Shown here one piece after another: positions 26,200-38,573 of a stretch of DNA of 64,000 bases. The translations under genes and the position numbers were made by a program. Under the pieces are notes generated by a model. That model was given only the letters and a program-made list of their open reading frames with translations. It had not been told where the DNA came from and ran no database searches. The stretch's first letter is position 1. The number at the start of each line of letters is the position of its first letter. The DNA is from Tetrahymena elliotti 4EA (Eukaryota; Ciliophora; Oligohymenophorea; Hymenostomatida; Tetrahymenidae), in the NCBI GenBank assembly GCA_000231825.2, contig JH720303.1:1450574-1514573 (forward strand), written 5' to 3'.

Positions 26200-27701
26200 T
26201 CATTTCTCTCTAAGTAGTAATCTGTAGGGCCTTACATTTTCTTCAGCATACTCTTTAGAAACTGTGTAATAAGTAGGCCTTTCTTACGGGCTTCTCACAT
26301 GTTTTGGATTTACTCTATATTAAAACATTAATTTATATTATTTGTTTCCTATCTAAACAGTATCTCCATAATCTTCTGATGAGTCTTCTCCACTTGCACG
26401 ATCTGAAAAATAACTATTTTCTTTGCTTCCATCTCTAATTGTTTCACCAGTTAGCCTACAAGTACTATCACCATAAAAATTACGGTCACCAGGTTTAATA
26501 TAAGAAGAAGATATTCCTTCAAATCCTTCGGAATTAGTAGCATTATATAGCACAATCCAAACATCATTATCTTCATTTGAATAAAAACATTTTTTATCAT
26601 TTTTGAGCCATTTTTAAACATCAAGGCCATATCCCGAAAAACCAACAGGAAAATAGTACCTCTAAGGATATAATCCTTTACCCATTTTTGGAAGAGAGCC
26701 TCTATAATCAACCATATCTTCATGATATGAATCCCAATACATATTGTATCTTTCATCAAAATACTGATCGCTTATTGAATAGTTATCAATAAGAGATCTC
26801 ACAGTAGCTGAAACTTTAGCATCTTTAAATTCTTTTTAATAAGAATCTACACCAATATTATTTGATAATTAATTTTAAATCTATGGTATTTATGCAATAA
26901 TTTATACACTACCTTTTCTTATGTCAAGAATAGTAACTTAATCTTCTTACACTCCATATTATTTTGCTGTAGCTTTTATAAATTTGTTTAGAAGCTCTTT
27001 CTTCACATCCTAGTCAGAAATAATTTTTTCATAAGTGTAAAACTTATCTTCTAAATGTACATCAAAAACTTTAAGTTTATCAGTTTATCCAGTCAAAATT
27101 AGTTGAGTCTGATAAAAATTAGTTTGAGACTAATCATTAAGTGCTTTGTTAGTAACTTATACATTGCAGCCCTATTATCTATAATATTAGAATAAAACTG
27201 CTTTAGCTATATCTTTTTAGTCATTAGAATTCAATTGTTCAAGTGATTTTTTTTATGTTTAGACATTTTAAATCTTTTCAGCTACATCCTTCATAAATTG
27301 TTAAGATTCTTATTCCATTTCTTTTACTACTTCCGGCTATTGGTTCATTACTTTTTAAGTGAGCGAATAACTAAATGAAAGCTTCAAATTTTCTTTCTTA
27401 ATATTCTTCAGGTGTGGATTTATTGATTAAGCCTTTTGTTCTATTTTTTTGAAAAGCTTTGTTTCAGGTAAGTTTTAGAAATCATTGAACTATTTGATTT
27501 TTTCTTCAATTTAATTGAAATGTTCTTCTTCTTCTTCTTCTTCCTAGTTTATCTTTTCTTCTACTTTTACATCATCATGATTATTTTAATCTATTTAATT
27601 TTAAGAGTTCTACTTTTATTCTTCTTTTCTTTACTAGTAATTTCTGTAGGTGAATGATGTCCAAATTATATCTTGAAAATCTCATACTTTATATTCTTCA
27701 T
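26200..27701 (-). CDS. Unknown protein with a conserved C-terminal YHGT/RVNP/IRPY-like domain
   Basis: The body is one long exon (27643-26200). An initiating exon (27701-27688) across a 44-nt intron is my best guess, giving 485 aa. Residues 1-230 or so are Glu/Lys/Gln-rich and partly coiled-coil-like, with a poly-Glu run (EEEEEE). The C-terminal 170 residues look folded: DQYFDERYNMYWDSYHED, LYPQRYYFPVGFSGYGLDV, NDVWIVLYNATNSEGFEGI, KLMFQYRVNPKHVRSP and NVRPYRLLLREK at the end. I recognise this order from a widespread eukaryotic domain with a WAVAYHGT-like, an LQCRVNP-like and an IRPYGIL-like motif, often found next to ubiquitin or other signalling domains. Here the YHGT position reads LYNAT, so any activity may differ. 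The function is unknown. It lies on the opposite strand from the receptor genes on either side. Confidence 0.75.
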
Positions 27702-27942
27702 TATTAAATCTTCGTCTTCTCTTTAGTATCATTATTGTCAGTATTTTTAAAAAAATCCATCTATTCTATTTTAATCTGTTGTGAAAAATGTTTCTCCTCC
27801 TTTTTCAAATACTTTTATTTATATTTAATATTAAAATAAGTGAAAAATATTTGTAATTTTTTATTTAGAAAGATTTAAAAAAAAATAGTTTTAAAAGAAT
27901 TAAACTACTTTAAGCAAAAAAATTTTATTTTTATTTAAAGGT
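27702..27942. other. Short spacer
   Basis: AT-rich sequence between the start of the preceding minus-strand gene and a peroxidase relic. Confidence 0.5.
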
Positions 27943-28345
27943 GTTAATAGTGATGCCAAACTTACAAAAATGAGTGATTTTAGAGGTAAGAAACGTATTG
28001 TAGTTTTGAACATTGCGTAAATGAGATTTATTTCAGGTCAATAAAAATATCTAGTAGAGATATATGAAAATACAAATCTAGAGACTTCGAAATTTTAACT
28101 CTTTCCACTAACTATTTTATTGAATAAGAGCACTAGGACAATAAAAATCAAAGAACGATTTTAGACTAATGTTAAGATATGTATATTTGGTAAAATCTAA
28201 GTAAAAGTAGAACTGTCAAGAAATTTACAAATATTTAAGATTCAACTATGATTGAAGTAACTCAAAAAAAGTTAAAACAAGATAAATTCTTCTGATTTCT
28301 CTAAATTATTAACAAATCCATCAGGAAAGGAAGTAAAATTCATCA
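27943..28345 (+). pseudogene. Glutathione peroxidase pseudogene
   Basis: This segment aligns along about 400 nt with the three intact peroxidase genes at 36-41 kb, starting at the block encoding KLRKMSEFKDKK (here CTTACAAAAATGAGTGATTT). The active-site segment that reads VNVACKCG in the live copies here reads approximately LNIAQMRF, so both cysteines are gone. Deletions and shifts remove the WNFAKFL block in frame. The end still shows AACAAATCCATCAGGAAAGG, matching the INPQGK region. It is a dead copy separated from the live array by gene C. Confidence 0.8.
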
Positions 28346-28869
28346 GTCAAAATATGACCCTATAAAAAACTTGAAATATCATTAAACAATAAAGAAATCA
28401 AATTTTATTTTACTTGAATCAATAAATTACATTGGATTTTTAAAAATAATATTGTATAAAAATAAAAGTTTTGATTAGTTTTTGATTTGTCAATTAAATT
28501 CTTTTTCAAAAATAGAATTCTCAAAAAAAATAATTAAAATTCTACTCTTTTTAAAATAAAAAAAATTATTAATTAAAAAATAAAATATTTTTTATAATAA
28601 ATAAATTTTAAATTTATTTTATTGTTTTATTTCAATTAATTTATTGATAAAAAATATGAAATTAGGTTATTAATTATTTGTTAGCAACATATTAATGGTT
28701 GGTGAAATAAATTGAAGTTAAAAAAATTAATGTTAGTTACTTCTACTAAACTAAAACTTGAAATTAGTAAAGGTTTTTTTTTAATTCTTAAGGTTGGATA
28801 ATAAAATTTAATCAAATTTGAATTAAAGGTAAAAACTTTTATTGTTCTAATTTAATCGTAAAGCTAAAA
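28346..28869. other. Upstream region of gene C
   Basis: AT-rich spacer that should hold the gene C promoter. Nothing specific is recognised. Confidence 0.5.
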
Positions 28870-31800
28870 ATGAATTAAAAAACGTTTTAAAACTATAAAT
28901 TTATCATTGCTATTATAATTCAAGTAGTGTTATGTAGAGAAATAGTCTATAACCCAAACCCTATGACAGATTTAAATATATTTAAGCTAACTAATTAAAA
29001 TATATACATATTAGCTATGAGTGAAGATAATCAATTTGCATATATTTCGGCTAGAGAGGGAGGAGTATTTGTCATCTCTTTGACTAATATTATCTAACCT
29101 ACTATCATCAAAACTATTCCTACTTTACAATCCTAATACTTATTTATAAAAAAGGGTTTTTTATTTATTTGTGATATTCTAGATGGATTATTAATCTACA
29201 ATATTTCTAATCCATTTTAACCTACTTTGATATCTAAATGGTAAACATATTTAAATAGCCAGGCATTTTAAGTAACTTAAGATTTAAAATATGGATTTAT
29301 TCTTCAAAATGGTGTAGTATTTTCTATTGATCTCACTGATCTTAAGAATCCTTTAAACCTATCAAAAAATGGTAAAACTAAATTGATTTATTGAACTAAC
29401 TTCAAATAATTATTTAATTTTTCATAAAATTATATTTGGTATTAAAAACTTCTACTTTTGATTTTTAAATTTTCTTTTTTTATTGTGTAAAGCAAAAATA
29501 AAATTAAAAATCAGGAACACCACTTTTAATTATTTCAAGTTTATTCAAACAAAGCCTCTCTTTCGTTATAAAATGAATGATGAGCTCAACAAAAACTAAA
29601 AATTTTATCATTTTAAAGTATGAATAATTTAATCTTAAAATAATTTAACTTTGATAAATAAAGGTGTGTCATCATCTAATTCAATTAATATGAGATTAAG
29701 TCCTGATGAGACCCATTTATGTGTTTCTAATTCATACTCTGGAATACAAATAATTGATATAAGACAAAAGGATAACATAATTCTTAGAGTTAATTAAAAC
29801 CCAGCTTTTATGTTTTGGGATTGCTTGTTTACACCTGACTAAACATCAATTTATGCTGTTGATATCTAATAAGGACTATTTTATGCAAATATAACTTAAA
29901 TTTTTGCCATTTCAAAAGGATCAACAGAAATTATGAATCTTAATTTTAATTTAAGATTTTCAACACCTCAAGTATAACAATGTATTGAAATAACTTCAGA
30001 TGGTTAATTCTTATTTGTAGGTCACCGTAGTGTAGGTTTGGTACTATTTGAAATTTAGAGCTAAAATTAATAAAATCTTAAATTTGTTTAGCGAATAAAT
30101 AGCTAATACCTTTCAAACAATATTTTGCTGTCAAAGAATGATAATGAAGCTTATGTGTTTGTAGTAAATGGTATTTCTTTACAAATCTTTAAGTAAGTGA
30201 AAATAAATAAAAATAAAGATTTTCCTAATATTTTCAATAAATTTTAGTCATCTTTAAAATATTTAACACCTACTTACATTCCATGGTAAATTGTTTGTTT
30301 AAACAATCAAAAATATATAATAGAAACTAATAGAGAATATGGTTTAAAAATATTCAATATTTAAGATAATTATAATCCTAAATAAGAGTCAGAAATACTA
30401 GCAGTAGACTCTTAGTATGCAGGAGTTTAAGTGAATTAGCAACAAGATACAATATTTATAGGAGCAATAAAAAGTGGATTGCTCACATTTAATATTACTG
30501 ATAAGTCTAAGCCACAAAAACTTAATTAATTTTTTCCATATAACCCAACTTAGATATAAAACTCAGTAACTGCGTATTGATTTATTTTTTAACAAAAATA
30601 TTTTAATTTAAATTTTCTAAAAATATAAAAATATAGTGTTTCTTACAATGAAAATAATAATTTAATTGTGATTACTAATGCATACAATGGATTTTCTATT
30701 CTAAATGTAACTAATATTAGTTAAATAGAGTAGATAGCAAAATTTGATAATAAATAATATGCTTGCAGCTTTTAAAAGTGTTAGATTACAAATGATACTA
30801 GCACAGTTGTATGTGTTTGTCGTGAGAAGGGTTTGATTTTGTTTGATTTTACTGATAAAAATTTAAAATCTACTTATTTACTACCTAGACTTGGGGCAGA
30901 GTATTTAATTCTGTCATAAAATGAAAAATATGCTTTCGCTTGCTTTGGATTTATGGGACTGCTCATAGCCGATATTTCAAATAAATACTCACCTAAAATA
31001 TTAAGTATCTAACCATTAGATGGTTGGGCTTAAAGTTTAATTTCTTTTTTAAATGAAAAATACCTACTTGTTTCTTAGGTTGAGAAAGGATAATTAGTTG
31101 CTATTAATATAGAAGATTTGAAAAATCCATATATTTAGTCAAAGTTGTCTTATCCAGATGAAGGTTCTAATAGCTTATGTATAACTCCAGACAATAGAAG
31201 TGCATATTTAATTGGTATTTATTTATTGATTACATCAAAAATGAAAAAATTTAATGTGATAATTTTTTTAATGATAAAATTACTTAATATTTCAAATGAA
31301 AAAAAAAGTTTTTAAAAGGGTAATTTTTTTTTACAAAATTTTAATTTATTATGAAAAAGGAAACAAAGGTTTAAGGTATTTACCAATTAGCACTGAATTA
31401 GTTCTACATACTTAAATTCATATTCGCCAAATAAATGAACAAGGCTATGTTTTCTATTAAGATTTAGAAATTGGTTAAAGCTTACTAGTTGGGTAAATTG
31501 CCCAAGTGTTTTTTGTACCTTTGTACATTTAAAGTCCGATCAAAATATAAAATGCCTTTTATTATAGAAATTTTTAGTTGTAAACACTTCCTTATTGGAT
31601 TACTTTTTACTCTTAAACATAGTACCTATAAATTTAAGTTGATAAGACAGGAGCTGTTAACACATTTTCTAATGAGACTAAAGGAGAAAATATAGTAGTT
31701 CTCTAATGTTTGATTTCTCTTAATGCTAATGATTTTGTAACTTAAAACATTAATTAACCATTATCATAGCAAATATACTCAAACCTTGTAAATTAAGGGT

Positions 31801-34800
31801 ATTTAGATAATTATGGTTATCTCACACCTAAACTGGACCCAGATATTAATTTCTATCTAAATTTCTTTGATAATTAAAATTTCACTGAAGCTAATGTTGG
31901 AACTCCTTAATAAATTCAGTAAATCTAAAATGATATAAAATAAGTTCTAGTGTTTTCTTTAGTTTAGTACCCAATCAGATTTTTTGTCTAAAGTTCATTA
32001 TTTTTTAACTATCAATACTATAAAAAAGCTGATAGTATAATTTCTACTCCTTCACTTCAAATTAATGTTTTAATCTAAATAATTAAAAATGGAAAATTTG
32101 TCAAATAATAGCTTGATGGAGTCATAGCATCCTACTCTGATGATTTAACTAGTCTCTCACTTTAAGGTTAAACAAAAAATGTTAATTAGATTATTATGTA
32201 GAATTTACAGATTGCTAACTTTACTTAAAATTTAGAAGAGTGTTTCTTAGAGTTCATAATATCAGATTCTAACAACCTTGATATTACTGAATAAATTCCT
32301 CTTTCTAATTTGAAATTTGTGAGTATTTATTCTCCTATTTAAGTATTTGAGTAAAATAATCTACAAATTTAATACGATAAGCAATATTCAGAAGGTAACT
32401 TATAAGTAGAGTCTAGATTTTAGTTTTCTTTTGATATGAATACTTTCAAGCAAAAAGATAATTTAACTATAAGTTACACAGCATTTTTAGTATAAGACGA
32501 TGATTCTCTTGTTCAGATTACTACTGGAAGCTGGATTGAATTTAATGATTTTAACTTAGTAAATATATATACATTTTTATTTGAATTTTAAATTAATTAT
32601 TTGATAGGGCTTTAGTGGGTAAAAATCAATAAGTTCATTGTTAAAATCATATAGAATCAGAATTGTAGCAACTGATAGCTATTCCACTGTTCATAATGAA
32701 TTTACTATAAAGTTTACTTAGATTCCTTTCCTATATGTTGTTTCACTTCTAGTGTAAATTATTGGTCCATTACTTGGAATATTTGGTATATGGAGATACA
32801 GATCTGAGATATTTTTGTAAATTAAGCTTTGATAAATAAATAAATTAAATTAATAAAGCAGTAATAAAAAATAGATTTTTTATGGAGAGATTTTATCTTT
32901 ATAGCAAAGAATGTGCAGTTGTTGGTGAAGTTTATAAAAAGTAAATAATTCTTATGAATGATTCTTAGAAAGAAACTAAAAAATTATGGAAATCGTTTTT
33001 ATCAGTAAATAAAGACACAGAAAAAAAATTACAGCAGGAATATGAAAAAGAAAAAGCAATAAACATATAATCGATAATAAATTAACTGCTTTTATTTTTC
33101 AAAGAAAATCAAAAGAAGTTTCCACATATTGATCTTAGAGAGTTTGAGTTTAATGAGAGTAGACTTGTTCAAGTTGTAAAAAGGTTTTGCTATGAGTTTA
33201 TACTTAAAAAAGATAAGGATACGCAAATTACTCTTAAAAATCTAATAACAATTGGATCTAAAGTTTTTACACGTAAAGATTGGTATAAATAATTTGCAAC
33301 TATAAACTATAATTTTGAGGTTCAAAAGGATAAAGTAGTGTAAAAGAACTTAAAATAGCACAAATATGGTAGCTTGATTCCATAAACTGAATGTTAATCT
33401 GCATTAAAGAATGACAATAAGAATATATCATTTGTTTTAAATTAAGACTTTTCAAATAAAAATAATAAAATTTGGAATTAAGAATAGAATAGTCTAAATG
33501 ATAGAATATCAAATCTAGCTGTTATGAAGGGAGATTAGTCAAAGACCTTTATGCTCAATAATTTAAAGACAAAAGATGAAGTTACAGAATTAAATAACCT
33601 TAGCATATAGAATTAGCCAGATATCTCTATTTCACAAATAAGTTTTCAGCCTCTTATATCAAATATAGCAGATAAATAGATAGAATAAAAAATAGAATTA
33701 AATTTTAATTTAAATGATAATGATGAAGAAGAGGAAGAAAATTTGAATCCATTTCCTTAAATAATAGTTAAAACTGAACATATTGAATAAACTATGCAAA
33801 ATTAATTCCCTCACTTAAAATACGATTTAAAATTATTGACAGAAATAATTATCCTAGAAGTATCAGGGATACAGGTATGTGGGCCGAGTAGAATAATACC
33901 TACTTCAGGAGAAAGTCTCCATTTATATTCACATTAGCTATTAAGTGCTTAAGCTTTCAAAAAAGACAAAGTAAATAATATTTATTATTCAAAATCATTT
34001 AATTTATTTTTTTTAATTTTCATAAAAAGGAAAGTTCTTTTTGTTACAGTTTAAAAAAATTCTTTAAGAATAACTACAGTCCTATAGGTTTAAATTAAAA
34101 TAATCCACTTCCTCAATGGTTAAATTGTTAAATTATAAATGGGATAATTCACTTATGGGGTACACCAAAAGCTAATGATGAACCAGAAATTTTGGTAAAA
34201 ATAGTTGATTAGCTAAAATTTACAATTTTAAGCTATCCACTTTTTATCAAAGATAAAGAGGGAATCGATCTTAAAGAAAAAAGAAAGAGTTTTGGTCATT
34301 AACTAAAAAAAAATAATTTAGATATGAGTTTCAAAAGCATCAGTTCAAAGAATTAAGTTTAAATGCAAAATATTTGTTCATAAATCTAAATAAATTAATA
34401 ATATATTTAAGATACTGATAAAAAATTAGGAAATCTGAGCTCAAAGCTTAGCAAATTTTCGAAAGACTTACAAATATCTTAAAAATCTCCAAATAATTTA
34501 ATCTTAAATTCTAAGAATTATGAGATATCTACTAAATTATTCGATACACTATATGATAAAAAAACAGATTTTAAAACAGAAACAGATCATATTTGTATTA
34601 GAGACTAATCTTTATCAGAACCTTACTAAATAAGTTCATTACAGAACAAATAAAAAATCTTTAGTCTTGGCTTATTCAAAAATTAAAAAATGAATGAGTT
34701 TATGATATAAAATTAAATTGATAATGATAAAATTCTCGATTTAGAAGAGGATTAAGCTAGAGATTATGATGAAAAAAAAGTAATTTTTTTAATTTTAAAA

Positions 34801-34884
34801 ATTTTGTTTGAACTAATTGACAAATAATAGGAAGATGATTAACAAAGGAAAATTGCAATCAGTAATTTTTCAGCTAAAGTATGA
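28870..34884 (+). CDS. Propeller-receptor family protein C (LVIVD-type propeller, CADG-like module, one TM helix)
   Basis: This is the third intact-looking family member, with eight in-phase exons (28870-29371, 29664-30573, 30637-31214, 31360-32558, 32608-32816, 32875-33970, 34030-34779, 34831-34884) and 1765 aa. It has a signal peptide (KFIIAIIIQVVLC), propeller strands (DGLLIYNIS, YGLKIFNIQD, KGLILFDFT), a CADG-like module (GSWIEFNDFN, RIRIVATDSYSTVHNEFTIK) and a membrane helix (LYVVSLLVQIIGPLLGIFGI). The cytosolic segment contains REFEFNESRLVQVVKRFCYE and ends at an acidic stretch before NLNPFPQI. Exons 4 and 6 are closest to B, and part of exon 4 (about 31460-31680) is nearly identical to B, which suggests recent conversion. 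C is followed directly by the peroxidase array. Ligand and function are unknown. Confidence 0.87.
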
Positions 34885-35907
34885 ATTCAGTAGACTAAAA
34901 AACATCATTGAAAAAAAAAATTTTTATTATTTTTATTTTATTTTTGAAAGTTTAGAATGTATGTACCGTCAGTTTTATAATTTAAGGTGAGATCTAAGTT
35001 AAGGTGATGTAATATTTAGATTGTTTAGACTCTTAAATGATCCCTGAAATTTTTTATATTGCCCATTAATTATATAAAGTTAATTTGCAATAAATAAAAC
35101 TAAGTTTTTATCAAAATAGTTAAATTAATAAAAAATATCAACGAAAAAAATAAAAATACAGAGGAAATTTTATTTGATAGTTATCTTTTGCTACTATTCT
35201 AATCTTTAAAAAATATTTTAAATATTTGTTTTAAATGATAAAATAATTAACGATTAAATAAATAAGAGTGTGAGTAATAGAAATTTTATTTGATACATTT
35301 TATTTAGAATATAAAAATAGTTTTGACATTTAAATAAGTGAAAAGTCACTTTATTATTTACCTTTTTTCATATAATGAGTTTAAAATGTTAGTTTCTTGT
35401 TATTCAAGGATGTAAGTAAATTAAGATATAAACATATTTAATTTTGTTATTATAAATAAAAATAATTTGTTCGATTAATTTTCGAGATCTAATTTCCATC
35501 ATTTTTTTTTAAATTATTAAAAAAATGATAAAACAATTAAAAATACAAAATTTATTAGTTATTCTTACTGATTACATACTAAGATTATTTTGTAGATTTC
35601 TAATCTTATTTTTATTATTTTCTCATAATAAAATAATTCTGTTCATAAATAAATATTTACAAAATATTGATACATCAATATTTTATTTAAAAAAATATTA
35701 GTTTTATGCGGTCTATTTGGATATAAATAGTTTTAATCATAGTCGCTAAATAAATAATAAGCATAAAATTTGGCAAAATTAATTTTTATCTATTTTTTTT
35801 CTAAAAAAATATAATCCAAAAATACCATTCTATTCATATTACATATTAATGATTACGTAAAATTAACAATTTTAATTAAAAAAAGTGATAAGACACAACA
35901 CAAAAAA
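34885..35907. other. Spacer between gene C and the peroxidase array
   Basis: About 1 kb of AT-rich sequence without a recognisable gene. Its right end leads into the conserved element upstream of peroxidase copy 1. Confidence 0.6.
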
Positions 35908-35924
35908 TTCTATCAATATTCTTT
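35908..35924 (+). promoter_or_regulatory. Conserved upstream element of peroxidase copy 1
   Basis: TTCTATCAATATTCTTT lies 137 nt before the ATG. The same 17-mer (one mismatch in copy 2) lies 141 nt before the other two peroxidase ATGs. About 25 nt upstream is a GTGATAAG-like block, and further up a TTACGTAAA-like block, each with counterparts in the other copies. It may be a promoter or 5'-UTR element; conservation among paralogues is the only evidence. Confidence 0.5.
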
Positions 35925-36044
35925 GTACTTTTGATTTACGAGTCTTACTTATACTAAAAGCTTAAATTAATAAACTATTTATTGTAAATATTAAGATATT
36001 TAATTTAATAAAAGACATTTTAGATAGAAGAAAAAAGTAAATAA

Positions 36045-36614
36045 ATGGGATCTGTTTTGTTTAACTGTGTACAAAAAAAAGGTTTAGAAGATGTTAAGCT
36101 TCCTTAAGCTAAAGATAATTTCTTTTCATTTGAAGCTGTTGATAATGATGGTAAACTTAGAAAAATGAGTGAATTCAAAGATAAAAAATGTATTCTTGTT
36201 GTAAATGTTGCTTGCAAATGCGGATTGACTTCTGATCACTACAAATAGCTAGTTGAAATATATAAAAAATACAAATCTAAAGGTTTTGAAATTCTAGCAT
36301 TCCCAACAAATGATTTCATGTAACAAGAGCCTTGGGACAATAAAAAAATCAAAGAATATGTCTAGACTAATTTCAATGTGGATTTCTAATTGTTTGATAA
36401 AATTTAAGTAAACGGAGAAAACTGCCATGAAATTTATAAATATCTAAGATTCAACTCAGAGTTACATGATGAAAAGACAGGAAAGACTAGATAAATCCCA
36501 TGGAACTTTGCAAAATTCCTAATAAACCCATAAGGAAAGGTAGTTAAATTTGTTAGTCCTAAATTCAACCCTGAAGTAATGATACCTGATATTGAAGCTA
36601 TGCTCGATGCATGA
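36045..36614 (+). CDS. Glutathione peroxidase, GPX4/thioredoxin-peroxidase type, Cys form (copy 1)
   Basis: This intronless 189-aa protein belongs to the glutathione peroxidase family, which reduces hydrogen peroxide and lipid hydroperoxides using thiols. The core motifs are FSFEAVDNDGKLRKMSEF, then the active site VNVACKCGLTSDHY, where the second Cys takes the place of the selenocysteine or peroxidatic Cys. They are followed by ILAFPTNDFMQQEP and the catalytic Trp-Asn block PWNFAKFLINPQGKVV. There is no signal peptide, so it is probably cytosolic. Two departures from the usual pattern stand out. The canonical FPCNQF segment reads FPTNDF, and the Cys that resolves the disulfide in plant-type enzymes (ACTRF region) is missing (VQTNFNVDF). 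A CxC pair at the active site and a Cys in NGENCHEIYKYL are unusual. The last third is identical to copy 3 over 191 nt. Confidence 0.93.
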
Positions 36615-36861
36615 AGAAAAATTAAGAAATGAATTAGTTGTTATATTAAATAAAAAAATATTAATTTTCCTTTCTAAATTATGTATTGTATTTATTTTTT
36701 TGTAAAGTATATAATAATAGTAAATATTGGCTTTACTTTTATTTTTGTAATCTCTCAAAATAGTTAAATTAAAAAAACATTTTTTATTTTGAATTAATCT
36801 TATTTTTGAATTTTAAATAAATCAAAAAAATAACTTCTTATTTTTAGAGCATGGAAGAATA

Positions 36862-37672
36862 GGTATAACAATATTTAAAATTTAAAAAGAGCTTCATACA
36901 TTCAAAGTTTAAATTAAAAGATAAAGTATATTTTACTACAGAAATTTTTAAATAAAACACTTGTTTTTTAGGTTATTCTAACTCATGAACAAAGAATATT
37001 TAAATGTAAGTAGATTCGATTGAAGCGGTTACCATTTCTAAATTCTTTTAAAAATATTAATTCTGAATTTTTTTGATAGAAAACAAACTATGAGTCGCCT
37101 AATATTCAAAAATAGAAATAATCAAATTAATACCTAAGATTGATTTGTTGATTTGATAGAAAAAAAACTTGATCTTTCATTTGAAGAGTATTCTGTAATA
37201 TTGAATTAAGGAGATAAATAAGTAGAACTAAAAAGAGCAATAAAATTTAACTTAGACCGTTAAGATAGGAAAATGGATCAAAATTACAATTCCTTCCCCA
37301 GAAGTAACAATTAAATTAGATATTCTTGAATAAATTATAAGAAACTAATTTCTAATTTAAATTTATTGATAAAAGTTAGACCAATCTGAATAAATCCAAC
37401 CATAGGTGAAAAAGACAGCTGATTCACACTTATGCTTTGAAAAAAAAGATAAAGGAATTTTTATGATTTACTAAAATATTTTAATTTATCAAATGTAAGA
37501 GTTAATGAATAATCTATTTTAGAATTATTTTTTTCAAAAAAAATAAAAACAATTCATACTTTATTAGAAAAGTTTTTCAAAATAAATTTTGTCCTATTTG
37601 TTTAAATTAAAAGAACCCCTTCCAAAATGGCTTGAATTTTAAATAATAAATGGTATTATACATATTTCCTCT
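36862..37672 (+). pseudogene. 3'-half relic of a propeller-receptor gene
   Basis: Three collinear blocks match the receptor family. Positions 36862-37020 resemble exon 4 of gene C (about 31485-31640, including TACAGAAATTTTTAAATAAA). Positions 37275-37415 resemble the end of exon 6 (AATTCCTTCCCCAGAAGTAA, TGAATAAATCCAACCATAGG). Positions 37570-37672 resemble the start of exon 7 (TTGTTTAAATTAAAAGAACC). No usable frame remains and several hundred nucleotides between blocks are lost. The relic lies between peroxidase copies 1 and 2, showing that a receptor gene once stood there. Confidence 0.75.
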
Positions 37673-38432
37673 AATCAATTGATGAGAAAAAGGTTCAAAA
37701 CTTTTTTTTTGAAAACAATTTAAAAAGATATTTTATAAGTATGGCAATAATTTTGTCAAGTAAATAAAAATTTATTAATTATGCATGTCTACAAAAGAAA
37801 TGTCAAGAATATTTTTAATATGGATAAAACTAATGCTTACATTGCTTAGTAAATATCTCAACTATTAAAAGAACCAGATGATAAATACATTATATTTTAT
37901 TTTTTAAGCCTTTGAATATAATTTTCTAATCTTATTCTTAACCAGGATATTTAAGATTTTTTTTACTTAAAGTTTTCATTTTTTTGTTTGAAAAAAATAA
38001 GAGAAATTTATTCTTTCAATTTTCTAGATTCAATTTTCATCATAATTTTTTACTTATTTTAAATTATGATAAAATAAAATAACAAAAATTAGTTTATCAC
38101 TGTTTGTTACACAACAATTAATTTTATTTTTAAATACCTTTTAAAAATCTAAAATATTCTACTCTTTCTCTAAATTTAAATTAAGTTTTAATTTTATTAG
38201 TAATTTAGATAAAATAATTTTTACCATTTTTTTAAAAATAGATGGCTAATTTGGGAAGTAGAGACCATAAATATTCAATTTTGTTTGTCTATTAGTAAAC
38301 GTCTATTTAAAATTGTAAACTACTTTACCTTAATAAGTTTATCTTTTTTCTATCTATTTCAGATTGCATATTAAAGAATTACGCAAAAATTTAATACCTA
38401 ATTAAAAATAATGATAAGAATAAACTCAAAAT
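37673..38432. other. Spacer upstream of peroxidase copy 2
   Basis: AT-rich sequence. Some of it may be further decayed receptor-gene DNA, but I cannot align it. Confidence 0.5.
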
Positions 38433-38449
38433 TTCTATCGATATTCTTT
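38433..38449 (+). promoter_or_regulatory. Conserved upstream element of peroxidase copy 2
   Basis: TTCTATCGATATTCTTT lies 141 nt before the ATG, with one difference from copies 1 and 3. An ATGATAAG block and a TTACGCAAA block lie upstream, in the same order as at copy 1. Confidence 0.5.
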
Positions 38450-38573
38450 TTTTTCTTTTCTCGATGACTTCTGATAATTATAAATGCTTAAATCAGTTTA
38501 CTATAAATTTTAATTAATATAAATAAATAATATAAATCAAAACCTAATCAAAATAATAAAATATTTACAAAAA

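Noticed and set aside
26353..26759. Two short minus-strand frames within the 26.2-27.7 kb gene
   Set aside because: One is part of the real frame cut at a TAG that encodes Gln. The other is an out-of-frame shadow.
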